Notes: a model not told the origin generated them from the letters alone. 64,000 nt of DNA from Bacillus gaemokensis (GCF_001590835.1 NZ_LTAQ01000034.1:103403-167402); one strand, 5' to 3'. Shown: positions 36,502-45,872, counted from the first letter of the stretch. Translations and numbers: made by a program.

Positions 36502-37632
36502 TCACCCATTTACTTTCTCTGCATCCCAATAATATTTACTAAAAGCCTCCGTCAACACATCAATTGTGTTATATAACTCCTCCAACGTATTATCAACACC
36601 ACCAACCTCAATGAGCATTGCATTTTTTGATAAATCTTGATTATAAACTCCATTTCCATCCTTTTTATATTTCGGGAAAATCCCTCTACTTAATCCATAA
36701 TAGTTTTCATCTAAATAGGAATTTATCGCTCTTGCAATCTTCTCATTATTAGAACGCCCTGCATTTTCCATCCCTATTATAAAGTATAGCCGAGCATAAG
36801 ATTTACCATTAATCACTTTTGTCGTCACATTCTTCGGCTGATCATCTCTGTGAATATCGATCGGAAACATAACGTTTTTATTTTGTGATAACGCTTCTTT
36901 CACATACCCATGAGATGCTGTATAAGCTTGATACCATTTCCATTTCTTATTCGCTAATAAATCCCCCATATTTGTTTTGTCATGTAGAACTGGTATTCCC
37001 TGACCTTCCAATTGCTCTTTTAAACGCTCCCCTAACAGCGAGACATTTACATCAGGACTTGATGGATTTTCCGCTCCAGGTAACAACGGATAGAAAGATT
37101 CCCAGCTATGTGTGTGATAAATATATACCGCACTTTCACCTTTTACATTTCCGTTATTCTTTTGTACTGGATTCTTTTTCTCAGCTTCTGTGACTTTATC
37201 CTTCGCTACTTCCCGTTCTTTCGTTACCTCTTCAATTGGTACACTTGATTCGTTCGGAATATTCGTGTAATCAGTACCTTCTCCAGCTACGATAATATTA
37301 GAATAGTACTTTGACATTCCCGGTACTTCTTTTCCAACAAACGTTCTTAAATCTTGTATTTTAAGATCCGTGGCGATAGAAAACAATAAATTCCCAACTG
37401 ATTCTCTTTTATTTGTTTTAAAGTAATCAGATGCAAAGTAGCGATTTTCACTCTCCAACATTTGAACAAAACCTTGCATCGAAACTTTCCCAAACCACTG
37501 ATTCGCATAATAAGATTTCATTGTATGTAAAAGCGAGGTCACAATAGACGCCGTTACTACTATTACAAATGCATAGGAGAAGATTAAAAACAGCAATTTC
37601 TTTCCATATATACGAGTTGCATACTTTTTCAA
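36502..37632 (-). CDS. spoIIP: SpoIIP-type sporulation cell-wall hydrolase (copy 1)
   Basis: TTG 37632 (read as MKKYATRIYGKK) follows AAAGAGGGTG, giving 376 residues. One N-terminal membrane helix (about 10-32) is followed by an extracytoplasmic amidase/endopeptidase domain. The zinc-site motifs are YIYHTHSWESF, IDIHRDDQP and LIEVGGVDN, where His/Glu ligands lie. SpoIIP degrades septal peptidoglycan during engulfment together with SpoIID and SpoIIM. A small membrane-protein gene lies 36 bp upstream. A second copy is at 44.0 kb, so one may be the engulfment enzyme and the other a relative. Confidence 0.88.
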   Translation of the reverse strand: MKKYATRIYGKKLLFLIFSYAFVIVVTASIVTSLLHTMKSYYANQWFGKVSMQGFVQMLESENRYFASDYFKTNKRESVGNLLFSIATDLKIQDLRTFVGKEVPGMSKYYSNIIVAGEGTDYTNIPNESSVPIEEVTKEREVAKDKVTEAEKKNPVQKNNGNVKGESAVYIYHTHSWESFYPLLPGAENPSSPDVNVSLLGERLKEQLEGQGIPVLHDKTNMGDLLANKKWKWYQAYTASHGYVKEALSQNKNVMFPIDIHRDDQPKNVTTKVINGKSYARLYFIIGMENAGRSNNEKIARAINSYLDENYYGLSRGIFPKYKKDGNGVYNQDLSKNAMLIEVGGVDNTLEELYNTIDVLTEAFSKYYWDAEKVNG

Positions 37633-37668
37633 TGTATCACCCTCTTTATACATGGGTATGTACAGGCT

Positions 37669-37920
37669 CTATGCAATATACATTTTTAATAAGCTTGTTC
37701 CATTTAATACAACAGCTAAACAAAATAGTAGTGCAAATACTTTTTTATTTGATTTATATGCATGGATAGAGCTTAGCGAAAAACAAATGATATATAACCA
37801 ATGTAACCAAACAGAATAATTTAAATATGTATTGAAAATGATATCTTTCATCATCCAGTACCAAATCAAAACAAATACTACCGCCATACAAATTTTCATT
37901 ATTTTTAAAGCCTGCTTCAT
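37669..37920 (-). CDS. small membrane protein
   Basis: ATG 37920 (MKQALKIMKICMAVV) follows TAGGGGGG and gives 83 residues with three predicted membrane helices (about 5-25, 35-52, 60-78). No family is recognised. It is 36 bp upstream of spoIIP on the same strand and likely shares its transcript. A small membrane-protein gene also flanks the second spoIIP, but on the opposite strand. Confidence 0.65.
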   Translation of the reverse strand: MKQALKIMKICMAVVFVLIWYWMMKDIIFNTYLNYSVWLHWLYIICFSLSSIHAYKSNKKVFALLFCLAVVLNGTSLLKMYIA

Positions 37921-37941
37921 ATAATCCCCCCTAAACCACAA

Positions 37942-37969
37942 AAAGAGAAATGGCAGCCCATTTCTCTTT
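37942..37969 (-). terminator. terminator of the nfeD-slipin operon
   Basis: A 12-bp stem AAAGAGAAATGG/CCATTTCTCTTT with a 4-base loop is followed by TTTTT on the minus strand, immediately past the slipin stop. Confidence 0.85.
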
Positions 37970-37976
37970 CTCGTTG

Positions 37977-38945
37977 TTATTGTTCTTTTGGTGTATCAGA
38001 AGAAGGCAATTTCTTCGCTTGTTTTTCTTTGAAAATTTCACCAATTGCACCAAGTGTACCAAGTGTTTCGATTGCATTAGATGGAATGAAGACTTTATTT
38101 GCTGGTCCTTTTGCTACTTCAGCTAATGACTCGAATGATTTATAAGCAAGAACGCGTTCATCTAAGTCCGCTGCACGTAATAATTCAATTCGATTTTGTT
38201 CCGCTTTTGCAATTTCTTCAATCGCTCTTGCTTCCCCTTGCGCTTCTAGTTCTTTCGCCTCACGTATACCTTCCGCTTCGCGAATACGCGCTTCTTTATC
38301 CCCTTCAGCCATCAAAATTTTACTTTGTTTTTCCCCTTCAGCACGAAGGACTTTATCTTGTTTTGCAGCTTCTGCTTCTAGAATGATGGCACGTTTGTTA
38401 CGTTCTGCCTTCATTTGTTTTTCCATCGATGCTTGCACATCTTTTGGCGGATTAATATCAACAACTTCAACACGTTCAATACGAACGCCCCATTTTTCTG
38501 TTGCTTCATCAAGCGCTAAACGAATTTCTGTTGAGATTTTTTCACGCCCTGATAATGTTTCATCCAGTTCCATCTTACCGATAATTTGACGCATTGTTGC
38601 AGATGTAATATTACGTACACCATATTCATAGTTAGAAATACCATATGTCGCTAGTTCTGGTTCAACAATTTGGTAGAAAATAATTGTATCAATTTCTACT
38701 TGTACATTATCTTTCGTAATTACTTTTTGTGGTGGTACATTTGTTTGTTGAATACGTAAATCATGGTATACACGAATGCGGTCTACAATTGGGATTAAAA
38801 TATTCAATCCCGGATGCATGATACGCTGGAATTTACCAAACCTCTCAACAACCCCTACCTTTTGTTGTGAAACAATTTTAATTGTTAACGCTACAAATAC
38901 AACAACAATTAATGCGAAAATAATCGTTAATGTCAATGCTACCAT
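37977..38945 (-). CDS. SPFH/band-7 (slipin/stomatin) membrane protein
   Basis: This 322-residue protein has an N-terminal membrane helix (1-22) and a band-7 domain (about 25-190, with GVVERFGKFQRIMHPGLNIL and VDINPPKDVQASM). A long Ala/Glu/Lys-rich coiled coil (190-260, EAEAAKQDKVLRAEGEKQ) and a short tail follow. It is the slipin type rather than flotillin (FloT/FloA). It is encoded 2 bp after nfeD, the conserved stomatin-operon partner. It forms membrane scaffolds; NfeD-like proteins bind it. Confidence 0.92.
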   Translation of the reverse strand: MVALTLTIIFALIVVVFVALTIKIVSQQKVGVVERFGKFQRIMHPGLNILIPIVDRIRVYHDLRIQQTNVPPQKVITKDNVQVEIDTIIFYQIVEPELATYGISNYEYGVRNITSATMRQIIGKMELDETLSGREKISTEIRLALDEATEKWGVRIERVEVVDINPPKDVQASMEKQMKAERNKRAIILEAEAAKQDKVLRAEGEKQSKILMAEGDKEARIREAEGIREAKELEAQGEARAIEEIAKAEQNRIELLRAADLDERVLAYKSFESLAEVAKGPANKVFIPSNAIETLGTLGAIGEIFKEKQAKKLPSSDTPKEQ

Positions 38946-38947
38946 TT

Positions 38948-39382
38948 TTATTCACTCTCCCTTTTCACATGTAAAACAGTGCTACTTCTCTTTATAACAA
39001 TGACCTTTTCTCCAACTGAAATAGGAACATCTGAACTAGCAGTCCAAGTATCTCCATCCACTTTCACAATTCCATTCTCTTCAGATGTAATCGCTTGCAT
39101 GACGATCCCTTTTTTACCAACTAATTTATCTACAGTATCAGTAAATCCTTTTGCCTCACGAAAATTTTTGGAGATTCTTTTCGTGAAAAAAGTTAATGTC
39201 AAACTCACAATTGCTCCTACAGCAACTTGTAAAAATAGCGCTTCTGGAGCGAATAGTGCAATAAGACCTCCGACAACAGCTCCAATTCCAAGCCACAACA
39301 TGTAAAAAGTAATTGATAACATTTCTGCAATAAATAGAATACCAGCTATGATAAACCAAATTACCCATCCAGCCATATGCAA
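38948..39382 (-). CDS. NfeD-family membrane protein (short form)
   Basis: This 144-residue protein has about three to four hydrophobic helices (5-95), then an OB-fold NfeDC domain (about 85-140: LVGKKGIVMQAITSEENGIVKVDGDTW split over its barrel strands). It lacks the ClpP-like protease domain of long NfeD. It is first of the two-gene operon with the slipin. Confidence 0.9.
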   Translation of the reverse strand: MHMAGWVIWFIIAGILFIAEMLSITFYMLWLGIGAVVGGLIALFAPEALFLQVAVGAIVSLTLTFFTKRISKNFREAKGFTDTVDKLVGKKGIVMQAITSEENGIVKVDGDTWTASSDVPISVGEKVIVIKRSSTVLHVKRESE

Positions 39383-39649
39383 CCCTCACTTTCTTTTTAT
39401 TTTCTATATGTATATGAAAAAAAGAATTGTTTATCACGTCCTCTTGATTAATACGAGGCGGTTCAACAGAAGCTACTATACATATTCACTGTTATAATGA
39501 GTATTATTAAAATAGTATATTTGTATATTCTTTATTATACATGAAAATCCCTTTATAAAAGTGACAAAAAATAAAAATCTTTAAAAAATAAAACTTTCAA
39601 ACTATAATAATTTTAAAGAGAAAATCATTATTGAAAGGAGGTCTCCATA

Positions 39650-40867
39650 TTGAGCCAACACTCGTTGCCCTTTTATTGGTTTTCAAAAATGTGTATTACT
39701 CTCGCCAATGTTGTTTACGTGATGATCCTTACTACTCATATTTATGTGACAACAAAATCAGCTACCATTACTGCCCTTTTTCCTTTATTACAAGTTATTG
39801 CAAATCTCATTGCAAGTGCATCAGCCCCACTTCTAATGAACCGCTTTCCGTCTTATTCATTACTTGTCACACTACAGTGGGTTAAAGCTTTCCTATTCAT
39901 TCTTTTGACCGTACTATTTCCTTTTCTATCATCAAGCGTTACAGCCCTTTTAACTTTCATTATTCTTATTTCATTATGTGGGGGCTGGAGTTCGCCTTTA
40001 TTATACGCTGTTCTTCCACGTCTAACACCACAAGAAAAATTAGTAAAAGTAAATAGTGTTTTTTCCTTTTCAACACAAATTGTTCAAGCAGCTGCTTATT
40101 CATTTACAAGTATAGTTGTTCTGCTTATTGGCGCTACTTCTACACTTATGATCAACAACATATTAATGATTTTTGGATGTATTACACTATATGTTTCTTT
40201 GCGTTCTATACAAACTGAACAAGCAGCAGAGAAATCAGCAGAGAAATCAGCTGCATTACTAGAAGGTTGGAAACTGTTATTCCAACATCCCTCCTTACGC
40301 GCAGTTACATATATGGACTTAATTGAAACATTTGCTGGAACGATATGGATTGGCGGCATTACGATGGCATACGTAACAACCGCTCTCCATAAAGGAGAAG
40401 AATGGTGGGGTTATATTAATACAAGTTATTATATCGGAACATTACTTGGCGGTTTGTTAGCATGGCGAATGAGTACATATATTCAAAATAACTTAATACG
40501 TTCAATGGCTTTAGGCTCTCTCCTATTTAGCGTGTTCACTTTCTTATATGGCATAACAAGCAACGGATTTATTGCATTGTTTCTTTGCGTTTTAATGGGT
40601 CCTGCTTATCAAATCCGGGATATTTCCCAAACAACTGTTTTACAATCAAGCGTACCACCATCTCTATTATCCAAAATGTATACAGCTCACGGTACACTTA
40701 CTTCAACAGTTTCAGGACTTTCTATGTTAGGTGTCGGGATCATCGCCGATACGTTCGATGTTCGCACTATTTATATCATCGCTGCTTTTCTTATTTTATG
40801 TTCTGCTTGTTTATCTTTTATTTTACTAAAACATACGAAGCAGCAAGAAAAAGATATTTCTCTTTGA
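39650..40867 (+). CDS. MFS transporter
   Basis: TTG 39650 is 9 bases after GAAAGGAGG, giving 405 residues with 12 predicted helices. It belongs to the MFS_3 (enterobactin/macrolide exporter-like) group: FYWFSKMCITLANVVYVMIL at the start and GPAYQIRDISQTTVLQSSVP in the second half. It is monocistronic, divergent from nfeD, and ends before a terminator shared with the amidase remnant. The substrate is unknown. Confidence 0.82.
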   Translation: MSQHSLPFYWFSKMCITLANVVYVMILTTHIYVTTKSATITALFPLLQVIANLIASASAPLLMNRFPSYSLLVTLQWVKAFLFILLTVLFPFLSSSVTALLTFIILISLCGGWSSPLLYAVLPRLTPQEKLVKVNSVFSFSTQIVQAAAYSFTSIVVLLIGATSTLMINNILMIFGCITLYVSLRSIQTEQAAEKSAEKSAALLEGWKLLFQHPSLRAVTYMDLIETFAGTIWIGGITMAYVTTALHKGEEWWGYINTSYYIGTLLGGLLAWRMSTYIQNNLIRSMALGSLLFSVFTFLYGITSNGFIALFLCVLMGPAYQIRDISQTTVLQSSVPPSLLSKMYTAHGTLTSTVSGLSMLGVGIIADTFDVRTIYIIAAFLILCSACLSFILLKHTKQQEKDISL

Positions 40868-40912
40868 TTCTGCTGTTTTTAAGCATATGAATATGAAACT
40901 TTACAACATACA

Positions 40913-40940
40913 AAAAAGATAGAGTCCCTTCTATCTTTTT
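40913..40940. terminator. bidirectional terminator
   Basis: An 11-bp stem AAAAAGATAGA/TCTATCTTTTT with a 6-base loop lies between the MFS gene (plus) and the amidase pseudogene (minus). Confidence 0.85.
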
Positions 40941-40950
40941 CATACTATTT

Positions 40951-41985
40951 TCACGATAAATTCGGGATTCTTCTATACTTTGTAGCTTGCTCAAAAGCAT
41001 ATGCAAGCTTGATTAAAGTCCCTTCGCTAAATGCATTACTTGCCAAAGTGGTTCCAAACGGTCTTCCGCTTTTCATATATCCAGCCGGTACCGCTATTGA
41101 AGGATATCCAGCTTTCGCACAGATTGTCGATCCTATATAGGAAGGAAAAAAAATGGCGTCAAGATCATATTTTTTCAAGGCAAAATCAATTCCTTGCTCC
41201 TGTGAAAAATATAAATCTTCTAATCTTGCATTCAAATACTCAGGGTTTCTTAACGTATTAGGAAAATCTTTTCCAAATTCCAACCTGCTTTGTCCATATT
41301 TTAATGCTTTTTCTTCTATGCTTTTATTAAATGCAATTAATTCAGAGATAGAATGCACTGGAATATTTGAAGGTAACTTAGAAAGATAATTATCTAAGCT
41401 ATGTTTTAATTCATACGACGAGACTCTCCAGGTCCACTCTCTATGAAAAGATGGGATGTCTATCTCTTCTACTACTGTCACTCCTTCATTACGAAGTGTT
41501 TGTATAACATTCTGAAATAATTCTTCATCATACTCTCCAGATTCGTAATAATCTTCAGGTGCTTTGTTGAACACTCCAATCTTTGCACCTCTTAAGCCAT
41601 TAGATTCTAAATACATCGTATAATCTTGTTGAACTCTTCCTTCGCTTTTATAAGTCGCAGGATCAAGCTGATCTACCCCAGTTAAATTTCCCAATAGAAT
41701 TGCTGCGTCAGTTACTGTTCTTGCAAATGGCCCCGCTGTATCTTGGGAATATGTGAAAGGCAGAATCCCTCTTCGACTAATTAAACCAACAGTAGGCTTA
41801 TGCCGGACTTAAAATAGGTGCATCTGTTTCTGTGCCAACAGATACAACAGTAAAGTTTGCAGCAACTGCTACTGTCGATCCTGTACTCGAGCCCCCAACA
41901 AAGAGATCATCATCACCTGAGCCGTATGGATTAATGACTTGTCCACCTCTTGAGCTATATCCAGCCCACATTTCAAAAAACCTTC
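40951..41985 (-). pseudogene. amidase-signature enzyme, N-terminally truncated and frameshifted
   Basis: The minus strand reads [32 protein letters not shown] (the Gly/Ser signature with the cis-Ser/Ser pair) and [12 protein letters not shown], then a stop. After a frameshift near 41805 it continues KPTVGLISRRGILPFTYSQD and on to IPNLS. About 8 codons seem deleted between SPA and KPTVG. The first ~120 residues, with the catalytic Lys, are absent. The remaining 247-codon frame (to 41694) encodes only the C-terminal domain. Confidence 0.82.
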
Positions 41986-42002
41986 CATTTCAAGTGAAAT
42001 AA

Positions 42003-42047
42003 AAAACGCCTTAAACGAATAAGATTCCGTCTAAAACGTTTTAGAAA
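42003..42047 (-). terminator. probable terminator of the NUDIX operon
   Basis: AACGTTTTAGACG pairs with CGTTTAAGGCGTT (with G-U pairs), followed by TTTTTTATT on the minus strand. Confidence 0.65.
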
Positions 42048-42080
42048 TTACATGTATTTTTCATATTTTCAAACTCGCTT

Positions 42081-42527
42081 TTATTTCACATACATTTCTT
42101 CTAGCAAATGTACAAATTCATCCTGTTTTCCTGCTAATGCAGGACACTTTGCTATATCAATCCATTCATAACAAAATGCCAAACCTTGATCTTCCTGTCC
42201 CGCACTTACTGTATGTTCCCATGTATCCTTAACGTCTGTTAGTAAAGAAATATGGAAGAAGTGGCGTTTTTGATATTCCTGTTTTTCTTTCACATAGATG
42301 ATATAGTCATCAATGAAACGTTCTATGCACAAATGACGCAGTCCTGACTCTTCCAGCACTTCACGCAGTACTGCCATTTCTAATTTTTCTCCTTCATCAA
42401 CTGTGCCGCCCGGAACTTGTATACCAGCTTCTGGCATATCACGATGTGTAAAAACAAGCAATTGCATAACTCCCTCTTTTTCCCTTGTAATATATGCATA
42501 TACCTTTTTCTTATATAACATCGTCAT
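42081..42527 (-). CDS. NUDIX hydrolase
   Basis: This 148-residue protein has an intact Nudix box GGTVDEGEKLEMAVLREV..EESGL (about residues 40-63, split here), matching GX5EX7REUXEEXGU. It would hydrolyse a nucleoside diphosphate linked to X, with Mg2+. ATG 42527 is 9 bases after GGGGAG and 23 bp after the VanY-like gene on the same strand, which in turn follows a GNAT gene. This is a probable three-gene operon. Confidence 0.88.
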   Translation of the reverse strand: MTMLYKKKVYAYITREKEGVMQLLVFTHRDMPEAGIQVPGGTVDEGEKLEMAVLREVLEESGLRHLCIERFIDDYIIYVKEKQEYQKRHFFHISLLTDVKDTWEHTVSAGQEDQGLAFCYEWIDIAKCPALAGKQDEFVHLLEEMYVK

Positions 42528-42550
42528 CTGGACCGTCTCCCCTCAATTCA

Positions 42551-43291
42551 TTACTTCATTGCTTCCTCTAAGGTAAGTTGATTTTCATATAGATATGTCG
42601 CTTGCGGATTTCCTACATATCGTACGTGCCACGGCTCATACCGATAACCGGTAATGGCCTCTTTCTCTTCTGTGTACCGAATAACAAAACCAAACTTATG
42701 TGCATTTTGAGCAAGCCATTTCCCTTGCTTTGTATCTCCAAAAACAGACTCTAATTGAAATTTAGCAGATTGCGATGTAATATCCATTGCGAGTCCTGTT
42801 TGATGCTCACTCGTTCCTGGAACCGCACTAGACATCGCTGTTTTCGCTTCTCCATCTTGGATTTTATACATTGTATTTAACGCTTTTTGTCGATCAAAAG
42901 ACCTGAATCCAGAGACTGCAAAGAGAAAAATACGCTCCTGATCTCCTTGCTGAAACATTTTCTCAAGCGCCTGTGCTGCTTCTTTCCGCATCTTCTTCTT
43001 CTCCTGATCGCCTTCACTTGAATAACGCACTTTCGGAATGACTAAATCTTGTGGCTTATAACGATCCGGTAACCGTCTACTTTTATTTACAAGTACAAGT
43101 ATAGAATCAGGATTATTCACAACCGCAATATCTCCTTCTGTTTTAGCAATGGTTTCTTGCTCTTTTGGAAATGCTACACTGACATTTACTTCTTGCGCCT
43201 TCTTATCTTTATACAGTTTATAATTTATCCCTGCTACTCCAACAATAATTGCAAATGCTACGACACTCAGTAGTGCCCATCTTTTTTTCAT
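42551..43291 (-). CDS. VanY-like D-alanyl-D-alanine carboxypeptidase
   Basis: This 246-residue protein has an N-terminal membrane anchor (about 5-25) and an extracellular M15B metallopeptidase domain. Features are SGFRSFDRQKALNTMY, zinc site SEHQTGLAMDIT (SxHxxGxAxD), and EPWHVRYVG with the third zinc His and catalytic Glu. It trims terminal D-Ala from peptidoglycan stems. There is no vancomycin cluster around it, so it is a housekeeping or sporulation DD-carboxypeptidase. Confidence 0.92.
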   Translation of the reverse strand: MKKRWALLSVVAFAIIVGVAGINYKLYKDKKAQEVNVSVAFPKEQETIAKTEGDIAVVNNPDSILVLVNKSRRLPDRYKPQDLVIPKVRYSSEGDQEKKKMRKEAAQALEKMFQQGDQERIFLFAVSGFRSFDRQKALNTMYKIQDGEAKTAMSSAVPGTSEHQTGLAMDITSQSAKFQLESVFGDTKQGKWLAQNAHKFGFVIRYTEEKEAITGYRYEPWHVRYVGNPQATYLYENQLTLEEAMK

Positions 43292-43302
43292 AAAACGACC
43301 TC

Positions 43303-43800
43303 TTATTTTAATAATTTGGCCATATAATACTCATCGACATCCTTTCCATCGAAAATAAGAGAAGCTTTTTTGACACCTTCTTGTGCAAACCCTTCCTTTT
43401 TATATAGTGCCTGTGCTCTTGTATTATGGGCCATTACAGTTAATTCCAAATGCCATACATCATGTAATCTTGCCCACTTTTCTATTTCTTTAAACAGCGC
43501 CGTTCCAATCCCTTTGCCACTATATTCTTGCAAAATGCCAATCACAATTGCTGCTGTATGCTTATTTCTTTGCACATTACCACCATTAGCTAAAATAAAT
43601 CCTACTAATTCTGCTCCATCACTAGCTACAAATATGATAGAGTTATTATTTTCTATAAAGCGTTGAATCATTTTCGCTTGTTGCTCTACCGTTGTATCTC
43701 TTTCACCTGGTTCTAATAGCATAAAAGTCGTTTCTTCATCTAATTGTTTTCCTAATTGCAAAAATGCTGCTGCATCCTCTGCTTGAATTTCTCGAATCAT
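43303..43800 (-). CDS. GNAT-family N-acetyltransferase
   Basis: ATG 43800 follows AGGGTGATAGGG, giving 165 residues; a GTG three codons earlier is less likely. Single GNAT domain with acetyl-CoA loop LQEYSGKGIGTALFKEIE (about 94-111) and HNTRAQALYKKEGFAQEG near the end, like RimI/PhnO-type enzymes. It is first of a minus-strand group with the VanY-like and NUDIX genes (11 and 23 bp gaps). Confidence 0.85.
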   Translation of the reverse strand: MIREIQAEDAAAFLQLGKQLDEETTFMLLEPGERDTTVEQQAKMIQRFIENNNSIIFVASDGAELVGFILANGGNVQRNKHTAAIVIGILQEYSGKGIGTALFKEIEKWARLHDVWHLELTVMAHNTRAQALYKKEGFAQEGVKKASLIFDGKDVDEYYMAKLLK

Positions 43801-43877
43801 CCCTATCACCCTATCAATTTCTTAATATAAAAATTTTCTTTATAAAGAGATTTTCTCTATCCTTTTATAAAATCCCT

Positions 43878-43903
43878 GTCTATTTCTCCTAGGAGAAATA
43901 GAC
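43878..43903. promoter_or_regulatory. 26-bp perfect palindrome
   Basis: GTCTATTTCTCCT is followed directly by its reverse complement AGGAGAAATAGAC. It lies 78 bases upstream of the GNAT start and 100 bases past the second spoIIP stop, so it is placed to act as an operator. The lack of a loop argues against a simple terminator. Confidence 0.45.
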
Positions 43904-43983
43904 AAATTTCGATATTAATATAATGAAGAAAAATTGTAGCAATAGAAAGCCGGCTCCCATTTTTTCTTTTTTTAAATAAAAAA

Positions 43984-44006
43984 AACGTAAGTGTCTCACT
44001 TACGTT
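43984..44006 (-). terminator. terminator of the second spoIIP gene
   Basis: A perfect 10-bp stem AACGTAAGTG/CACTTACGTT with a 3-base loop, then a T-run on the minus strand, overlaps the last base of the stop codon. Confidence 0.85.
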
Positions 44007-45160
44007 CATCCATTCACCTTCTCAGCTTGCCAAAAATATTCGCCAAATGCCTTGGCGAGTGCATCAATTGAAAGATTTAATTCTTCAGATGTATTATCTA
44101 CACCTCCAACTTCAATTAAAATCGCTTGTCCTGATAAATCTTGATTATAAACACCATTCCCTGTTTGAAACCCTTTTTGAATAACCCCTCGGCTTACTCC
44201 AGGATATTTTTTATTAATCGTTTCATGTAACGCAGTTGCTAATTGTAAGTTTTTTGCATAATTTTTATTTCCCTTTCCAATTACAAAGGCAAGCTTTGCA
44301 TAGGATTTATCTCCAATGGTTTTTGTTGTAATGTTTTTACGAGCACTATCGCGGTGCAAATCAAAAAAATATTGTAATTCTTTATCACTAGCCATTGCTT
44401 CCTGCACAATTTCTCGAGACATTTTATAAGAACTATTACTATTTAAGCCCTTACTAATTAGCTTTTTCCCGACATCTGTTTTATCATTTACTGCCCCTAT
44501 ACCTTCACTTGCTAACTGTTCACGGAAACGTTCTCCAAGTATAGAAATATTCGTTACAGAACTTGTTGCTTTATTCGGATCTGGATCATTTGTTAAATTT
44601 AATAGTGGCAAATACGATTCCCAGCTATGTGAATGATAAATAAAGGCAACTTGTCTTGTTCCTGTTGTTTTAGCTGGTTGTTTCGTGTCTTTATTTGTAT
44701 CATTTTTCGGAACTTGTCCTGTTTCTCCTGTCCGTTCTTTTACCACTTCTTCAAGCGGAACACTCGATTCTATTGGCAAATTAGAATAGTCAGTCCCTTC
44801 ACCAGCAATGACGATTTCTGTATCATACTTTCCAAAACCCGGAAGCTCTTTCCCAACAAAACTGCGTACATCATCAAAACGGATATTCGTTGCCAGTGAA
44901 AATAGAAATGATGAAATCGAAAAGTCTTGGTTTAAATTCCGATATTCTTGTGTAAAATAATGATTTTCCTTTCCAATCACGTACATATATCCATTCATTG
45001 ATAACTCATTTAACCAATTATATAAATACGCAGACTTTGTTTCTTTCATTGAAGTTACCATCATACTAATAAGAAAAAAAGTCGCTAACATCGTAATAAT
45101 AATAAACAAAATCAACTTACGTACACTTGTTAGTTTCACATAAAAGAAGCCTCGATTCAT
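44006..45160 (-). CDS. spoIIP: SpoIIP-type sporulation cell-wall hydrolase (copy 2)
   Basis: ATG 45160 (MNRGFFYVKLTSVRK) is behind AGAGAGGGTG, giving 384 residues. The N-terminal membrane helix is at about 15-40. The catalytic domain shows FIYHSHSWESYLPLL, YFFDLHRDSARKN and ILIEVGGVDNTSEEL. It is clearly a paralogue of the 36.5-kb gene along its whole length, with the same 5' leader style (AGAGGGTG). Both keep the His and Glu metal positions, so both may be active. Confidence 0.88.
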   Translation of the reverse strand: MNRGFFYVKLTSVRKLILFIIITMLATFFLISMMVTSMKETKSAYLYNWLNELSMNGYMYVIGKENHYFTQEYRNLNQDFSISSFLFSLATNIRFDDVRSFVGKELPGFGKYDTEIVIAGEGTDYSNLPIESSVPLEEVVKERTGETGQVPKNDTNKDTKQPAKTTGTRQVAFIYHSHSWESYLPLLNLTNDPDPNKATSSVTNISILGERFREQLASEGIGAVNDKTDVGKKLISKGLNSNSSYKMSREIVQEAMASDKELQYFFDLHRDSARKNITTKTIGDKSYAKLAFVIGKGNKNYAKNLQLATALHETINKKYPGVSRGVIQKGFQTGNGVYNQDLSGQAILIEVGGVDNTSEELNLSIDALAKAFGEYFWQAEKVNG

Positions 45161-45249
45161 AACATCACCCTCTCTGTTCCAACTTATGTACAAGCTATAG
45201 AGAATAGACCGCCTACTTTTCGGCTATATTGTCATAGAGGTGAAATGAA

Positions 45250-45543
45250 TTGAAGCTTATCATAGGTTTACTTCCCATCGTTCTATCATGTGTTTTTCTA
45301 GTATTTGCAACACACCCTAAATTCCGTGTCTTTTTAGACATTTGTGCATACTGCTCTTTGTATATACTTGGTACTGTAATCGCATTAAACATATATGATG
45401 TGTTGGTACATGGTTTAGTATATATGACAACCATACATGGTATTTTATTAAACCCACTGTTTCTCATCACTGGCGCTTATGTAGGTATATATGCCTTATA
45501 CTTTCTTTTATATAAACTAGTAGCAAATATAAGAAGAACCTGA
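45250..45543 (+). CDS. small integral membrane protein
   Basis: TTG 45250 (read as MKLIIGLLPIVLSC) follows AGAGGTG, giving 97 residues with three hydrophobic helices (about 3-20, 28-50, 62-85) and a basic end (NIRRT). No family is recognised. It is divergent from spoIIP and 26 bp before another small membrane-protein gene on the same strand, so the two are probably co-transcribed. Confidence 0.65.
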   Translation: MKLIIGLLPIVLSCVFLVFATHPKFRVFLDICAYCSLYILGTVIALNIYDVLVHGLVYMTTIHGILLNPLFLITGAYVGIYALYFLLYKLVANIRRT

Positions 45544-45569
45544 TGATTATTATGAAATGAGGTGTAGAG

Positions 45570-45872
45570 ATGAAGCCGCCTTTTATATGTCATATATGCA
45601 AAAAAAGAATTGCAAGAAAGCAAAATCTTATTACAGCCATACTTTACATTCGCATTTACTTATTTCACACATCTTGTTTTAGTAGGCTCTTCTTTCCTTC
45701 TCGCTTTATTCCGATTAATACGCTATTTGGAGTATATTTCATTTGGTACACTCTCGCTACAGGAATTATTTTAATTGTAACGGAGCAATCAATTATTTGG
45801 ATTGTCTTTTTAGCCCCATCTCTATATCGTTTTATTTCTTACTATATGATTGAACGTCATTTAGAGAGATAA
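45570..45872 (+). CDS. small membrane protein with N-terminal CxxC
   Basis: This 100-residue protein starts behind TGAGGTGTAGAG. It begins MKPPFICHICKKRIARKQN, where the CHIC pair and later HTSC could form a zinc-ribbon-like site, followed by two hydrophobic helices (about 48-70 and 72-90). No family is recognised. It is second of a two-gene group. Its 3' end overlaps the converging DinB-like gene by 16 bp. Confidence 0.6.
   Translation: MKPPFICHICKKRIARKQNLITAILYIRIYLFHTSCFSRLFFPSRFIPINTLFGVYFIWYTLATGIILIVTEQSIIWIVFLAPSLYRFISYYMIERHLER

Noticed and set aside
37569-37769. 66-codon plus-strand frame between two minus genes
   Set aside because: Overlaps spoIIP and the small membrane protein, both with good ribosome binding sites; this one has none.
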